The position numbers were made by a program, and so were the translations under genes. Below are positions 50,413 to 59,507 of a DNA stretch of 64,000 nucleotides, one piece after another (position 1 is the stretch's first letter; each line of letters opens with the position of its first letter). Origin of the DNA: Deltaproteobacteria bacterium (lineage in GTDB: Bacteria; Desulfobacterota; Desulfobacteria; Desulfobacterales; Desulfosarcinaceae); NCBI GenBank assembly GCA_021824175.1, contig JAKALP010000002.1:112005-176004 (forward strand), read 5' to 3'. The notes beneath the pieces were generated by a model, which did no database searches, was not told the origin of the DNA, and saw only the letters and a program-made list of their open reading frames with translations.

Positions 50413-50650
50413 TGTTTCAACGCAGAGGCCGCGAAGCGCGCAGAGGACCGCAGAGGTTGACGGCCAAAACTAAGCCCAGCTGTAACCAATGCATGGGCGT
50501 TGAAAGTCCTCATCCGTGCCATCCGTGTAATCCGTGGTCCATTTTTTTACCACGGATCACACGGATAACACGGATAGACTGAATCGTTTGTATGAAGTTT
50601 TCCATTTACCTGTGCGATTCTTTGCGCGCTCCGCGGTCTTTGCGTTAACA
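50413..50650. repeat. nested inverted repeats: CGCAGAGG family around an ATCCGTG hairpin (copy 1)
   Basis: The outer blocks are AACGCAGAGGCCGCGAAGC (left, 50419 on) and GCGCTCCGCGGTCTTTGCGT (right, to 50646), which are inverse complements in pattern. Inside, 50512-50576 is the ATCCGTG nonamer hairpin also seen at 54417-54481. So one repeat family encloses another between trxB and the RNA methyltransferase gene. Confidence 0.65.
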
Positions 50651-50696
50651 ATATGTCCAATGTCAGCAGCTAATAATGATCGATGAAGATTTAAAT

Positions 50697-50763
50697 CGTA
50701 CTTGTACGCGTACTCGAAGGGGATTAGCTAACTATTTCGAGTACGAGTACGCGTACGAGTACG
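50697..50763. repeat. TCGTAC hexamer inverted repeat (copy 2)
   Basis: Left arm TCGTACTTGTACGCGTACTC, right arm TTCGAGTACGAGTACGCGTA and further units, 20-nt AT-rich spacer. It lies upstream of the RNA methyltransferase gene. Confidence 0.8.
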
Positions 50764-50845
50764 AAAAGAAAAAACCTGCTATGTTAATGGCATTGAACCT
50801 AAATCGCGATGTGCTTATGCGCCATTGGATAGAAATATAAATCCC

Positions 50846-51994
50846 ATGTCTTCTCTTCAATACCAGCAAACCCAACGTTACTTCGCCCAGATCGCCCAGG
50901 GCTTTGAGGAGATCGCCACCGAAGAGTTGGCGGCTCTGGGGTGCAAGCGCGTCACGCCCGCCTTTCGCGGCCTGCATTTCGAAGCTGATCCAGCCGCGCT
51001 GTATGCCGCCAACTATCAATCGCGTTTGGCGACCCGCATCCTGGCGCCCCTGATTACTTTCCGCTGCCGGGACCGTAACGATCTCTACAAGGCCGCCCGG
51101 GAAGTAAACTGGCCTGAGCTATTCGCCGTGGAGCACACCTTCGGCCTTTTTGCCAATGTCTCGGGCAACCGCAAACTGAAGCATTCCAAATTCGCGGCCC
51201 TGTGCGTCAAAGACGCCATTGCCGATTGCTTTCGGGACGCCTGCGGCCAACGCCCGGACGTGAATCGCGCTGATCCTGATCTCTGGCTCAATCTCTACGT
51301 TGAAAACGAGCAGGGCACCATCAGCCTGGATACTTCCGGCGGCTCGCTGCACCGTCGCGGTTATCGCCGCGAAAGCGTGGAAGCGCCCATGCAGGAGACC
51401 CTGGCCGCGGCCATGGTAGCTTTTTCCGGTTGGCAAGGTGCAAAACCCCTGGTGGACCCCATGTGCGGCAGCGGCACCCTCCTGTGCGAAGCCTTGATGC
51501 AGCAATGCGCCGTTCCGGCCGGATTTTTGCGGAAGAAATTCGGTTTTCAATTACTTCCCGATTTCGACGCGGCCCGCTGGCGCCAGGTCAAAGCCGCGGC
51601 CGATGCTAAAATTCGTCCCCTGAAGACCGGCGCCATCGCCGGCAGCGACATCGACGCGACCGCGGTCAAAGCGGCGCGCGCCAACTGCCGGCAGCTGCCG
51701 GGTGGCGAAGCAATCACCATCACGCGCGCCGATCTTCTGACCCTGCCCGGCTTTGCCGACACCGTCTTGATGATCAATCCGCCCTACGGCCTGCGCTTGG
51801 ATCAGGACCCATCGCTGCCCACATTCTACAAGTCTTTGGGCGATTTTCTCAAGCGCCGCTGCACCGGTTCCGAAGCCTACATTTACTTCGGCAACCGCGA
51901 GCTGCTCAAGCACATCGGTTTGCGGCCGGCCTGGAAAAAACCCCTGCACAACGCCCAACTGGACGGCCGCCTGGCCAAATTCGAACTCTACTAA
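50846..51994 (+). CDS. THUMP-domain class I SAM RNA methyltransferase (RlmL N-terminal-like)
   Basis: A 382-residue enzyme. N-terminal ferredoxin-like/THUMP region (QRYFAQIAQGFEEIATEELA) then a Rossmann methyltransferase: LVDPMCGSGTLLCEALM for SAM binding and the catalytic MINPPYGLRL, the NPPY motif of N-methylating enzymes. It corresponds to the YpsC/RlmL(N) type that methylates guanine N2 in 23S rRNA or tRNA. ATG 50846 is used. Its stop codon overlaps that of the opposing oxidoreductase gene by three bases, leaving no room for a terminator. Confidence 0.9.
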   Translation: MSSLQYQQTQRYFAQIAQGFEEIATEELAALGCKRVTPAFRGLHFEADPAALYAANYQSRLATRILAPLITFRCRDRNDLYKAAREVNWPELFAVEHTFGLFANVSGNRKLKHSKFAALCVKDAIADCFRDACGQRPDVNRADPDLWLNLYVENEQGTISLDTSGGSLHRRGYRRESVEAPMQETLAAAMVAFSGWQGAKPLVDPMCGSGTLLCEALMQQCAVPAGFLRKKFGFQLLPDFDAARWRQVKAAADAKIRPLKTGAIAGSDIDATAVKAARANCRQLPGGEAITITRADLLTLPGFADTVLMINPPYGLRLDQDPSLPTFYKSLGDFLKRRCTGSEAYIYFGNRELLKHIGLRPAWKKPLHNAQLDGRLAKFELY

Positions 51995-52977
51995 GAATTT
52001 ACTTCGAGCACGATTTTGCCGAAATGGCGCGAAGCTTCCATCTCCTGGTGGGCTGCGCCGGCCTCGGCCAGCGCAAACACCTTGTGGATGAGGGGTACAA
52101 AGTCTCGCCGGCCGATGGGCGGCAGCACCCGCGCGGCAAAGGCCGCGGTGATGGCCGCCTTCTGCGCCACCGGCAGGGCGCGCAGGGTGGAACCGATGAT
52201 GCGCTGGCGTTTGACCAGCATGACCCCCAGATTGAGTTCGGCCGCGGCCCCGCCCATCAGGCCGATTACCACCAGCCGGCCGCCCACGGCCAGGGACGCC
52301 TGATTTTTGGCCAGATAGCCGCCGCCAATATGATCCAGAATCACGTCAGCGCCGCTGCCCTGGGTGATCCGCTTTACTTCCGCGGCAAAGTCCTGTTGCT
52401 TATAGTCAATCACATGCTCGACGCCCAAGCGGCGCACGGCCTCCACTTTACCGCTGGAGGCGGTCACGATGATCCGGCCCTCGGGCACCAGGGCCCGGCA
52501 GATCTGGATGGCGGCCGTGTTCACGCCCCCTCCGCCGCCGTGCAGCAAAACCGTCTGGCCAGTCCGAAAGTCGCCGATGAGAAAGATATTCAGAAAGGCC
52601 GTGATGTAGACTTCCGGAATGGCCGCGGCTTCGTAAAAGGAGATGGACTCTGGAATCGTCATCAGGTGGCCCGCATAGGCCAGGGCATATTCGGCATACC
52701 CGCCGCCGGCCACCAGGCCCATGACGCGCTGGCCGGTCTGCCACTGGCGCACCCCGTCGCCCACTGCATCCACGATCCCGGCCACCTCCAGCCCCAGGAT
52801 CTCCGATTCACCGGGCGGTGGAGGGTATAGCCCCCGGCGTTGAACCGTATCGGCCCGGTTGACCGAAGTGGCCATAACCCGCACGCGCACCTGCCCCTGG
52901 CCGGGCTCAGGCAAAGGGCGCTCCCCCAGTTGCATGACTTCAGGACCGCCGAATCCGTTTAAAATGATGGCTTTCAT
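51991..52977 (-). CDS. NAD(P)H:quinone oxidoreductase, zinc-free MDR family
   Basis: A 328-residue medium-chain dehydrogenase/reductase of the PIG3/TP53I3 type. MKAIILNGFGGPEVMQLGER, SVNRADTVQRRGLYPPPPGE, LGLEVAGIVD, TVLLHGGGGGVNTAAIQICR (nucleotide binding), VEHVIDYKQQDF and DVILDHIGGGYLAKN are typical. It lacks zinc ligands and should reduce quinones with NADPH. GGAGG lies nine bases before ATG 52977; the longer frame is repeat-derived. It converges with the RNA methyltransferase gene. Confidence 0.93.
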   Translation of the reverse strand: MKAIILNGFGGPEVMQLGERPLPEPGQGQVRVRVMATSVNRADTVQRRGLYPPPPGESEILGLEVAGIVDAVGDGVRQWQTGQRVMGLVAGGGYAEYALAYAGHLMTIPESISFYEAAAIPEVYITAFLNIFLIGDFRTGQTVLLHGGGGGVNTAAIQICRALVPEGRIIVTASSGKVEAVRRLGVEHVIDYKQQDFAAEVKRITQGSGADVILDHIGGGYLAKNQASLAVGGRLVVIGLMGGAAAELNLGVMLVKRQRIIGSTLRALPVAQKAAITAAFAARVLPPIGRRDFVPLIHKVFALAEAGAAHQEMEASRHFGKIVLEVNS

Positions 52978-53067
52978 TTCCTTTTCCTCCGACATTGAGA
53001 ATGGTTGCGCCTCCACATCTGGGTGTGAATCACGACTGTTGCATGAAGCATGAGGCCTCTCCTTTAT

Positions 53068-53132
53068 CGTACTCGTACGCGTACTCGTACTCGAATGATT
53101 TAAAAAGTTTTTCGAGTACGCGTACGAGTACG
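53068..53132. repeat. TCGTAC hexamer inverted repeat (copy 3)
   Basis: Left arm CGTACTCGTACGCGTACTCG and a further TACTCGAA, right arm TTCGAGTACGCGTACGAGTA plus CGA, spacer about 18 nt rich in A and T. It lies between two divergent genes and may affect their promoters. Confidence 0.85.
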
Positions 53133-53249
53133 ACCTCGCCAAAGCGGATATCGTGCAACACTCCTGACTTACACTCCCCCCAGCTTGACTTGCCGCAGCC
53201 AACCCTTTATTCCATCATAATAACCCTTCACGAATTGAAAAGGACCCCC

Positions 53250-54368
53250 ATGAGCATCTTATTCACGCCCTTGAAAATAAACGGTCTGGAATTGAAAAAC
53301 CGCATTGTCATGCCGGCCATGCAATTGCGCCTGGGCATGGGCAATCCGCGGGCCCAGGCCTACTACCTGGCCCGGGCCCAGGGCGGCGTAGGCGCCATCA
53401 TCATGAGCGCCACGGCCGTGGACCTGTTGTGCCGCGATGAAGCCTGGGGCCGGCCGGATGGCGTGGCGCGCTTTGTGGAGAAGATGCGCGCTTTTACTTC
53501 TTTGATCCGGGCCAATGGCGCGCGCATCGGCATCCAGTTGTGGCACGGCAACCAATTTCCAGCCGGCAACGGCGGGGACGATCCCAACGCCGCCAAGGTA
53601 GCCCCCTCGGCAGTAGAAGAATGCCGGGCCCTGACCATTGGCGAGATCCAGGCCATTATCGCCAGATTCGGCCAGGCTGCGGCCACGGCCCAGGCGGCCG
53701 GTTTTGATTTCGTGGAGGTCCATGGCGCCCATGGGTATCTGGTGTGCCAGTTCTTCTCCGGCGCCGACAACCAGCGCATTGATGCCTATGGCGGTGATCT
53801 GGCCGGCCGCATGCGCTTCGGCCTTGACGTGGCGCAGGCCATGCGCGCGGCCGTGGGGCCGGCCTTTCCCATCTTCTTCCGCCTGGGGGCCCAGGAAGAG
53901 CGGCCAGGCGGCGTCACTCTGGACCAAAGCAAGCCCTATGCCGCGGCCCTGCAGCAGGCGGGCGTGGACGCCTTCGATGTCTCCATCGGCAAAGCCAAGG
54001 GCCGCAAAGCCTCGCCCCTGGCCAAAGCCAAAACGGGAACCTTCGTGCCCCTGGCCCAGGCTATCAAAACAGCGGTCGCGGTGCCGGTCATGGCCGTGGG
54101 TCGCATCAACATCCTGGCCGCCGCCACCGCGGCCCTGGAGATCGCCGGGGTGGACCTGGTGGGCGTGGGCCGCCAGCTCATCGCCGACCCCCAATGGCCT
54201 AATAAAATGCGCGACGGCCGCGGCGATCAGATCACGGCCTGCCTGTCGTGCAACACCTGCTTTACGCCCCTGGATCGCAAAGCCTGGAAGCCGGGCGATC
54301 CCATCTGCAAGGTGAATCCCAGGGCTGGAAGAGAAGTAGATTCTGAGGGAGTGACGTCTGGAAAATGA
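53250..54368 (+). CDS. Old Yellow Enzyme-like NADH:flavin oxidoreductase
   Basis: A 372-residue TIM-barrel flavoenzyme. FTPLKINGLELKNRIVMPAM starts the domain, then RIGIQLWHGN, FVEVHGAHGYLVCQFFSGAD and DLVGVGRQLIADPQ for FMN and substrate binding. Near the C terminus CLSCNTCFTPLD ... CKVNPR supplies cysteines for a [4Fe-4S] cluster, as in 2,4-dienoyl-CoA reductases. The C-terminal FAD/NAD(P)H domain of those enzymes is absent, so a separate electron donor is needed. AAAAGGA precedes the ATG. Confidence 0.9.
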   Translation: MSILFTPLKINGLELKNRIVMPAMQLRLGMGNPRAQAYYLARAQGGVGAIIMSATAVDLLCRDEAWGRPDGVARFVEKMRAFTSLIRANGARIGIQLWHGNQFPAGNGGDDPNAAKVAPSAVEECRALTIGEIQAIIARFGQAAATAQAAGFDFVEVHGAHGYLVCQFFSGADNQRIDAYGGDLAGRMRFGLDVAQAMRAAVGPAFPIFFRLGAQEERPGGVTLDQSKPYAAALQQAGVDAFDVSIGKAKGRKASPLAKAKTGTFVPLAQAIKTAVAVPVMAVGRINILAAATAALEIAGVDLVGVGRQLIADPQWPNKMRDGRGDQITACLSCNTCFTPLDRKAWKPGDPICKVNPRAGREVDSEGVTSGK

Positions 54369-54416
54369 TCCGGGAAGCGTGACAAGATTTTCACATTCCA
54401 TCCCACGATTTTGCCC

Positions 54417-54481
54417 ATCCGTGCCATCCGTGTAATCCGTGGTCATATTTTTTTACCACGGATTACACGGATGGCACGGAT
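54417..54481. repeat. ATCCGTG nonamer hairpin (copy 2)
   Basis: A perfect 27-bp stem (54417-54443 with 54455-54481) around an 11-nt loop rich in T. Each arm is three nonamers of ATCCGTGNN. It lies after the OYE-like gene and 30 nt before the Pho box of the pst operon, where it may stop transcription from upstream. Confidence 0.85.
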
Positions 54482-54511
54482 AAGCTAAAGTTTCGCCCCC
54501 GCCGATTTTCC

Positions 54512-54565
54512 CTAACACAAATCTAACAAAACCCAAACAAACACCAAACACCGGTTCAATAGATT
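54512..54565 (+). promoter_or_regulatory. Pho box and -10 of the pst operon
   Basis: Four direct repeats at exact 11-nt spacing: CTAACAC (54512), CTAACAA (54523), CAAACAA (54534), CAAACAC (54545), each followed by a four-base gap. The 11-nt period is that of PhoB half-sites; the sequence differs from the E. coli CTGTCAT. TAGATT at 54560-54565 is placed as a -10. pstC follows 50 nt later. Confidence 0.8.
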
Positions 54566-54615
54566 GACCCAACTGAAAGCCGTTTCCGCTGCGGCGGAGT
54601 TGGAGTCAATCGATA

Positions 54616-56007
54616 ATGCTTACACCCGCAACCATTGTGATCGCCATATTGCTGCTGACCGCGGCCGCCTACCGGATTGGCGTTCGCCGCAGCCTGAGCG
54701 TGGCCGGCGGAGCGCAGGCGATAAGGGTGCTGCACTCAAGGCCGCCCTATTATGGGGTGTTGACCGCCCTGTGGTGCGCCCTGCCGGCCCTGCTGGTACT
54801 GGCCCTCTGGCAAGCCCTGGCGGGCGGCGTGATCACCCATCTGGTCAAGGCCGATCTGCCCCCGGAAATGCGAGCCCTTTCACCGGCCCAGTTCAGCCTG
54901 GTGATCAACGACATCAAAAATATCATCAACGGCGATGTGCCGCCCGACCGCGTCAGCCCGGCCATCCAGACGGCGGCCGAACATTATCGGCGACTGCAGC
55001 AGATCAGTCATCTGGCCGCGGCGGCCGTCGTTTTATCTCTGGCCATTCTGGGACTGGCCCTGGTGCGCGGCCGCATCCATACCGGTTTGAGGGCCCGCAA
55101 CCATGTGGAGCAACTGGTGCGATGGCTGCTGGCGGCCTGTTCCACCGTGGCGATTTTCACCACCATCGGTATCGTGCTGTCCGTGCTGTACGAGGCGCTG
55201 CGTTTCTTTAAAGCGGTGCCGGTGCTCGATTTTCTCTTTGGGCTAGAGTGGAGCCCCCAGATGGCCATCCGCGCCGACCAGGTGGGATCATCGGGCGCCT
55301 TTGGGGCCGTGCCGGTCCTGGCTGGCACCGTGTTGATTTCAGCCATTGCCATGGCCGTGGCCGTGCCCATCGGTCTGATGGCAGCCATCTACATGTCCGA
55401 GTACGCCGGCAAGAAATTCCGGGCCGTGGCCAAACCCCTCATGGAGATTTTGGCCGGCATCCCCACGGTGGTCTATGGTTTCTTTGCCGCCCTGGTGGTG
55501 GCCCCCTTTATTCGCGGCATCGGCCAGGCTCTGGGTTTGGATGTGAGCTCCGAAAGTGCTCTGGCCGCGGGCCTGGTCATGGGCATCATGATCATCCCCT
55601 TTGTCTCCTCCCTGTCCGATGACATGATCAACGCCGTGCCCCAATCCCTGCGCGACGGCGCCCTGGGCCTGGGCGCCACGCGCTCCGAAACCATCAAGCA
55701 AGTCGTGCTGCCCGCGGCCCTGCCCGGCATTGTGGGCGGCGTGCTGCTGGCCGTTTCGCGGGCTATTGGCGAAACCATGATCGTAGTGATGGCCGCCGGC
55801 CTGACCGCCAACATGACCCTCAACCCTTTTAAAGCCGTGACCACGGTCACGGTGCAAATCGTCACCCTGCTGGTGGGCGACCAGGAGTTCGACAGCCCCA
55901 AGACCCTGGCGGCCTTTGCCCTGGGATTGCTGCTCTTTGCCATCACCTTGGGATTGAACATCATCGCCCTGAAGGTGGTGCGGAAGTACAAGGAGCAGTA
56001 TGAGTAG
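54616..56007 (+). CDS. pstC: phosphate ABC transporter permease PstC
   Basis: A 463-residue inner-membrane permease. After an N-terminal extension with extra hydrophobic segments (TIVIAILLLTAAAYRIG, LWCALPALLVLALWQAL), the BPD_transp_1 core runs from about 190: AVPVLAGTVLISAIAMAVAV, YMSEYAGKKFRAVAKPLMEI, LAGIPTVVYGFFAALVV, and the EAA loop GALGLGATRSETIKQVVLPA. It forms the channel for inorganic phosphate with PstA. The long N terminus is a known variant of the family. Its stop overlaps pstA by eight bases. Confidence 0.93.
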   Translation: MLTPATIVIAILLLTAAAYRIGVRRSLSVAGGAQAIRVLHSRPPYYGVLTALWCALPALLVLALWQALAGGVITHLVKADLPPEMRALSPAQFSLVINDIKNIINGDVPPDRVSPAIQTAAEHYRRLQQISHLAAAAVVLSLAILGLALVRGRIHTGLRARNHVEQLVRWLLAACSTVAIFTTIGIVLSVLYEALRFFKAVPVLDFLFGLEWSPQMAIRADQVGSSGAFGAVPVLAGTVLISAIAMAVAVPIGLMAAIYMSEYAGKKFRAVAKPLMEILAGIPTVVYGFFAALVVAPFIRGIGQALGLDVSSESALAAGLVMGIMIIPFVSSLSDDMINAVPQSLRDGALGLGATRSETIKQVVLPAALPGIVGGVLLAVSRAIGETMIVVMAAGLTANMTLNPFKAVTTVTVQIVTLLVGDQEFDSPKTLAAFALGLLLFAITLGLNIIALKVVRKYKEQYE

Positions 56008-57247
56008 AAGCATTGACATCGTCCAACGCGGCCTGAAACGCCGCTACCGGGCCGAGCGGCGTTTCCAGCGCCTGGGGCTGGCCGCCATTGTGGTCAGCCT
56101 GATCTTTTTGGCGCTGCTCTTTGCCAGCATTGTCCATCGCGGCCATGGTGCGCTCTTTCAGACCCATATTCAGCTCAATGTCTTTTTTGATCCCCAGATA
56201 TTGACCGAGACCGATCTCAACGCCGCCGACTATTCGCGTTTGGTCAAGGAGGCCCTGTACGCCATGTTTCCCGCGGTCTCCGGCCGCAATGAAAAGCGCA
56301 ATCTATCCGGCCTGGTCAGTTCGGGCGCGGCCTATCAATTGCGCGACATGGTGCTGGGCAATCGGGCCATCATCGGTACGCACCAGGAGATATGGGTGCC
56401 GGCCGATGACGATGTGGACATGATCTATAAAGGCGCCCTGGCGCGCGACAGCGGCCGTCTATCCAAGGACCAACTGGCCTGGGTCGATCAGTTGCACTCC
56501 CAGAAGAAAATCGAAAAGCAATTCAATACTGCCTTTTTCAGGTCCGGCGACAGCCGCGAGCCGGAATTGGCCGGCATCTGGGGCGCAGCCTGCGGCAGCT
56601 TTTTCACTCTCCTGGTCACCCTGGCGCTGGCCTTTCCCCTGGGCGTGGCCACGGCGGTCTATCTGGAAGAGTTTGCGCCCAAAAACAGCTGGACCGATTT
56701 GATCGAAGTCAACATCAACAATCTGGCGGCCGTGCCCTCCATTGTCTTCGGCCTGCTGGGCCTGGCCGTTTTCCTCAACGCCTTTGGCTTGCCCCGCTCA
56801 GCCCCCTTGGTGGGCGGCCTGGTGCTGGCCTTGATGACCCTGCCCACCATTATCATTGCTTCGCGCGCGGCCTTGCAGTCGGTGCCGCCCTCCATCCGCG
56901 ACGCGGCCCTGGGCGTGGGCGCCAGCAGAATGCAGATGATCTTGCACCACGTGCTGCCCCTGGCCCTGCCGGGCATGTTGACCGGCACCATCATCGGCAT
57001 GGCCCGGGCCCTGGGCGAAACCGCGCCATTGCTCATGATCGGCATGGTGGCCTTTATCGTGGATATCCCGCACGGGTTTACCGACCCGGCGGCCGTGTTG
57101 CCAGTGCAGATCTATCTGTGGGCCGACAGCCCGGAGCGGGCCTTCGTGGAGCGCACCGCCGCGGCCACATTGGTATTGCTGCTGTTTTTGATCGCCATGA
57201 ACGGCGCGGCGGTCGTGCTGCGCAAGAAGTTTGAGCGGCGGTGGTAG
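56000..57247 (+). CDS. pstA: phosphate ABC transporter permease PstA
   Basis: A 415-residue permease. An extended N-terminal domain with one helix and a periplasmic region (ETDLNAADYSRLVKEALYAM) precedes the core: GSFFTLLVTLALAFPLGVAT, YLEEFAPKNSWTDLIEVNIN, NLAAVPSIVFGLLGLAVFLN, and the EAA loop ALGVGASRMQMILHHVLPLA, then RALGETAPLLMIGMVAF. Partner of PstC. The extension is longer than in E. coli PstA. Followed by a 178-nt gap before pstS with no strong promoter seen. Confidence 0.94.
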   Translation: MSRSIDIVQRGLKRRYRAERRFQRLGLAAIVVSLIFLALLFASIVHRGHGALFQTHIQLNVFFDPQILTETDLNAADYSRLVKEALYAMFPAVSGRNEKRNLSGLVSSGAAYQLRDMVLGNRAIIGTHQEIWVPADDDVDMIYKGALARDSGRLSKDQLAWVDQLHSQKKIEKQFNTAFFRSGDSREPELAGIWGAACGSFFTLLVTLALAFPLGVATAVYLEEFAPKNSWTDLIEVNINNLAAVPSIVFGLLGLAVFLNAFGLPRSAPLVGGLVLALMTLPTIIIASRAALQSVPPSIRDAALGVGASRMQMILHHVLPLALPGMLTGTIIGMARALGETAPLLMIGMVAFIVDIPHGFTDPAAVLPVQIYLWADSPERAFVERTAAATLVLLLFLIAMNGAAVVLRKKFERRW

Positions 57248-57425
57248 TTGGCTGCGTGATTGGAAATAGTACTCGGCACAACCCCCGTAGGAGGCCCCGC
57301 GAAATGCTCTTCATGGTGACTAAAGAACAGTTATAAAGGTTTTGTCGCTCATTGAGTTCGCGGTTAATTGATAGATTGGCAGAAGTATTTTTAATAATAG
57401 TCAACTTATTTTTAAGGAGGAAGTC

Positions 57426-58493
57426 ATGTTAAAGATGGTTTCGATGTATACGGTATCAACTCTTCTTTTGTTCGCGCTATCAACCGTGCCGGTCCAGGCC
57501 GACGCGGCCCGGGATTACATCAGCATCGTGGGCTCATCCACGGTTTATCCCTTTGCGACGGTGGTGGCCGAGCAATTCGGCAAGACCACCTCATTTAAGA
57601 CCCCAAAAATCGAGTCCACAGGCACGGGCGGCGGCTTTAAGCTCTTCTGCGGCGGCGTGGGCGTGGAATATCCGGACATCACAGACGCCAGCCGTCCCAT
57701 AAAGAAATCGGAAGGCGACATGTGCGCGCAAAACGGCGTCAAGGAGATCGTGGAAGTAAAGATCGGCTATGACGGCATCGTGGTGGCCAACGCCAAGAAG
57801 GCGCCCCAGCTGCAACTCAGCCGCAAAGATCTCTTCCTGGCCCTGGCCAAACAAGTGCCCGATCCAGCCGGCGGCGAGAAGCTGGTGGCCAATCCCTACA
57901 AAATCTGGAAGGATGTGAACCCGGCTCTGCCGGCCACCAAGATCGAAGTATTGGGGCCACCGCCCACCTCCGGCACCCGGGATGCCTTTGTGGAGCTGGT
58001 GATGGAGCACGGCGCCGAATCCTATCCTTGGATCAAGGCGCTGAAGAAAAGCGATGAGAAGCAATTCAAGATCATTTCCCAGGCCTTGCGCGAAGACGGC
58101 GCCTACATCGAGGCCGGTGAAAATGACAACCTGATCGTGCAAAAGCTCGAAGCCAATCCCAGCGCCATGGGCATTTTCGGCTTCAGCTATCTGGATCAAA
58201 ACGGAGAAAAGATTCAAGGCGCCAAAGTGGACGGCGTGGTCCCGACATTTGAAGCCATTGCCAACGGCACCTATCCGGTGTCCCGCCCGTTATTCTTCTA
58301 CGTGAAGAAGGCCCACGTGGGCAAGATCCCCGGCCTGGCGGAATATGTCAAAGCCTTTGCTTCGGACAAAGCCTGGGGACCGGAGGGCTATCTGGCGGAC
58401 AAGGGGTTGATCCCCATGCCCGACGCGGAGCGCCAAAAGATGGCCGAGGCCGCCGTTCAAATGAAGCCCATTGCCATCGGCCAATTGAAGTAG
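57426..58493 (+). CDS. pstS: periplasmic phosphate-binding protein PstS
   Basis: A 355-residue substrate-binding protein with a signal peptide (MYTVSTLLLFALSTVPVQAD). Phosphate-binding loops: ISIVGSSTVYPFATVVAEQF, ESTGTGGGFKLFCGGVG, DITDASRPIKKSE and PPPTSGTRDAFVELV. It captures phosphate and delivers it to PstCA. Its place after pstA, not before pstC, departs from the usual pstSCAB order. AAGGAGG lies a few bases before the ATG. The hairpin after the stop could favour pstS over pstB. Confidence 0.94.
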   Translation: MLKMVSMYTVSTLLLFALSTVPVQADAARDYISIVGSSTVYPFATVVAEQFGKTTSFKTPKIESTGTGGGFKLFCGGVGVEYPDITDASRPIKKSEGDMCAQNGVKEIVEVKIGYDGIVVANAKKAPQLQLSRKDLFLALAKQVPDPAGGEKLVANPYKIWKDVNPALPATKIEVLGPPPTSGTRDAFVELVMEHGAESYPWIKALKKSDEKQFKIISQALREDGAYIEAGENDNLIVQKLEANPSAMGIFGFSYLDQNGEKIQGAKVDGVVPTFEAIANGTYPVSRPLFFYVKKAHVGKIPGLAEYVKAFASDKAWGPEGYLADKGLIPMPDAERQKMAEAAVQMKPIAIGQLK

Positions 58494-58524
58494 AATTATT
58501 AGATCGGATGGAAGTGGGAGCAAC

Positions 58525-58553
58525 GGGAGCCGGCCGGTTGTCGGGCGGCTCCC
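58525..58553 (+). terminator. attenuating hairpin between pstS and pstB
   Basis: GGGAGCCG (58525-58532) pairs perfectly with CGGCTCCC (58546-58553), followed by CTTTGTG. No run of T, so it is more likely a partial terminator or an RNA-stabilising stem than a full stop. Confidence 0.5.
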
Positions 58554-58594
58554 CTTTGTGATAGTAAAACCCAAGAATCTTGCAGCGTGATTCA

Positions 58595-59503
58595 ATGAAA
58601 ATGGCTTTTCAGCAGGAGCTTTGGCAGCCCAAGGAGTTGGACGTGGCCACCGACCAATTGACTCGGACGGAAGAAAAAAAAGAGCTCCGGATTCCCGCGG
58701 AGCGCGCCCAATCCGTCGGCCAGACCGTGGGCAAACCCTTTGTGGACAACCCCCGCATGATCTGCCGCGAGGTCAATGTCTACTACGGCGACAAACATGC
58801 CATCCGGCAAGTGTCGCTGGATATCGCCCGCCATGAAGTCATCGCCATGATCGGACCCTCCGGCTGCGGCAAATCCACCTTCATCCGTTGTTTGAACCGC
58901 ATGAACGACACCATCGACGGCTGCCGCGTGACCGGCCAAATTCTGCTCGACGGTCAAAATATCTACGACCGGCAGGTGGATGTGGTGCCCCTGCGGGCCC
59001 AGGTGGGCATGGTGTTCCAGAAGCCCAACCCCTTTCCCAAATCCATTTACGACAATGTGGCCTACGGCCCTAAAATCCACGGCCTGGCCCGCAACCGCTC
59101 CGAGTTGGATCAGATCGTCGAGATCTCCCTGCGCAAAGCCGGGTTGTGGGAAGAGGTCAAGGACCGCCTCTCCCAGTCGGGCACCAGCCTGTCCGGCGGC
59201 CAGCAGCAGCGCTTGTGCATCGCCCGCACCATTGCCGTGGGGCCGGAAGTGATTCTGATGGACGAACCCTGCAGCGCCCTGGACCCCATTGCCACGGGCA
59301 AAATCGAAGAGCTGATCGACGAACTGCGGCAGCAGTACTCCATCGCCATCGTCACCCACTCCATGCAGCAGGCGGCGCGGGTTTCCCAGCGCACAGCCTA
59401 CTTTCATCTGGGCGATCTCATTGAAGTGGGCCAGACCGATCAGCTATTTACCATGCCGCGGCATAAGTTGACGCAGGATTATATTACGGGGCGGTTTGGA
59501 TGA
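58595..59503 (+). CDS. pstB: phosphate ABC transporter ATPase PstB
   Basis: A 302-residue ATPase. Walker [10 protein letters not shown] at 87-95, Q-loop [23 protein letters not shown] signature [20 protein letters not shown], Walker [14 protein letters not shown] and the H-loop [18 protein letters not shown], all typical of PstB. It carries an N-terminal extension of about 55 residues of unknown use. The start is uncertain: ATG 58595 or 58601, neither with a good ribosome site, which could mean coupling to the upstream hairpin. The C-terminal half is standard. Confidence 0.94.
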   Translation: MKMAFQQELWQPKELDVATDQLTRTEEKKELRIPAERAQSVGQTVGKPFVDNPRMICREVNVYYGDKHAIRQVSLDIARHEVIAMIGPSGCGKSTFIRCLNRMNDTIDGCRVTGQILLDGQNIYDRQVDVVPLRAQVGMVFQKPNPFPKSIYDNVAYGPKIHGLARNRSELDQIVEISLRKAGLWEEVKDRLSQSGTSLSGGQQQRLCIARTIAVGPEVILMDEPCSALDPIATGKIEELIDELRQQYSIAIVTHSMQQAARVSQRTAYFHLGDLIEVGQTDQLFTMPRHKLTQDYITGRFG

Positions 59504-59507
59504 TGGC

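Noticed and set aside
53259-54446. 395-codon minus-strand open frame opposite the OYE-like gene
   Set aside because: Shadow of a well-supported flavoenzyme gene; composition is typical of antisense frames.
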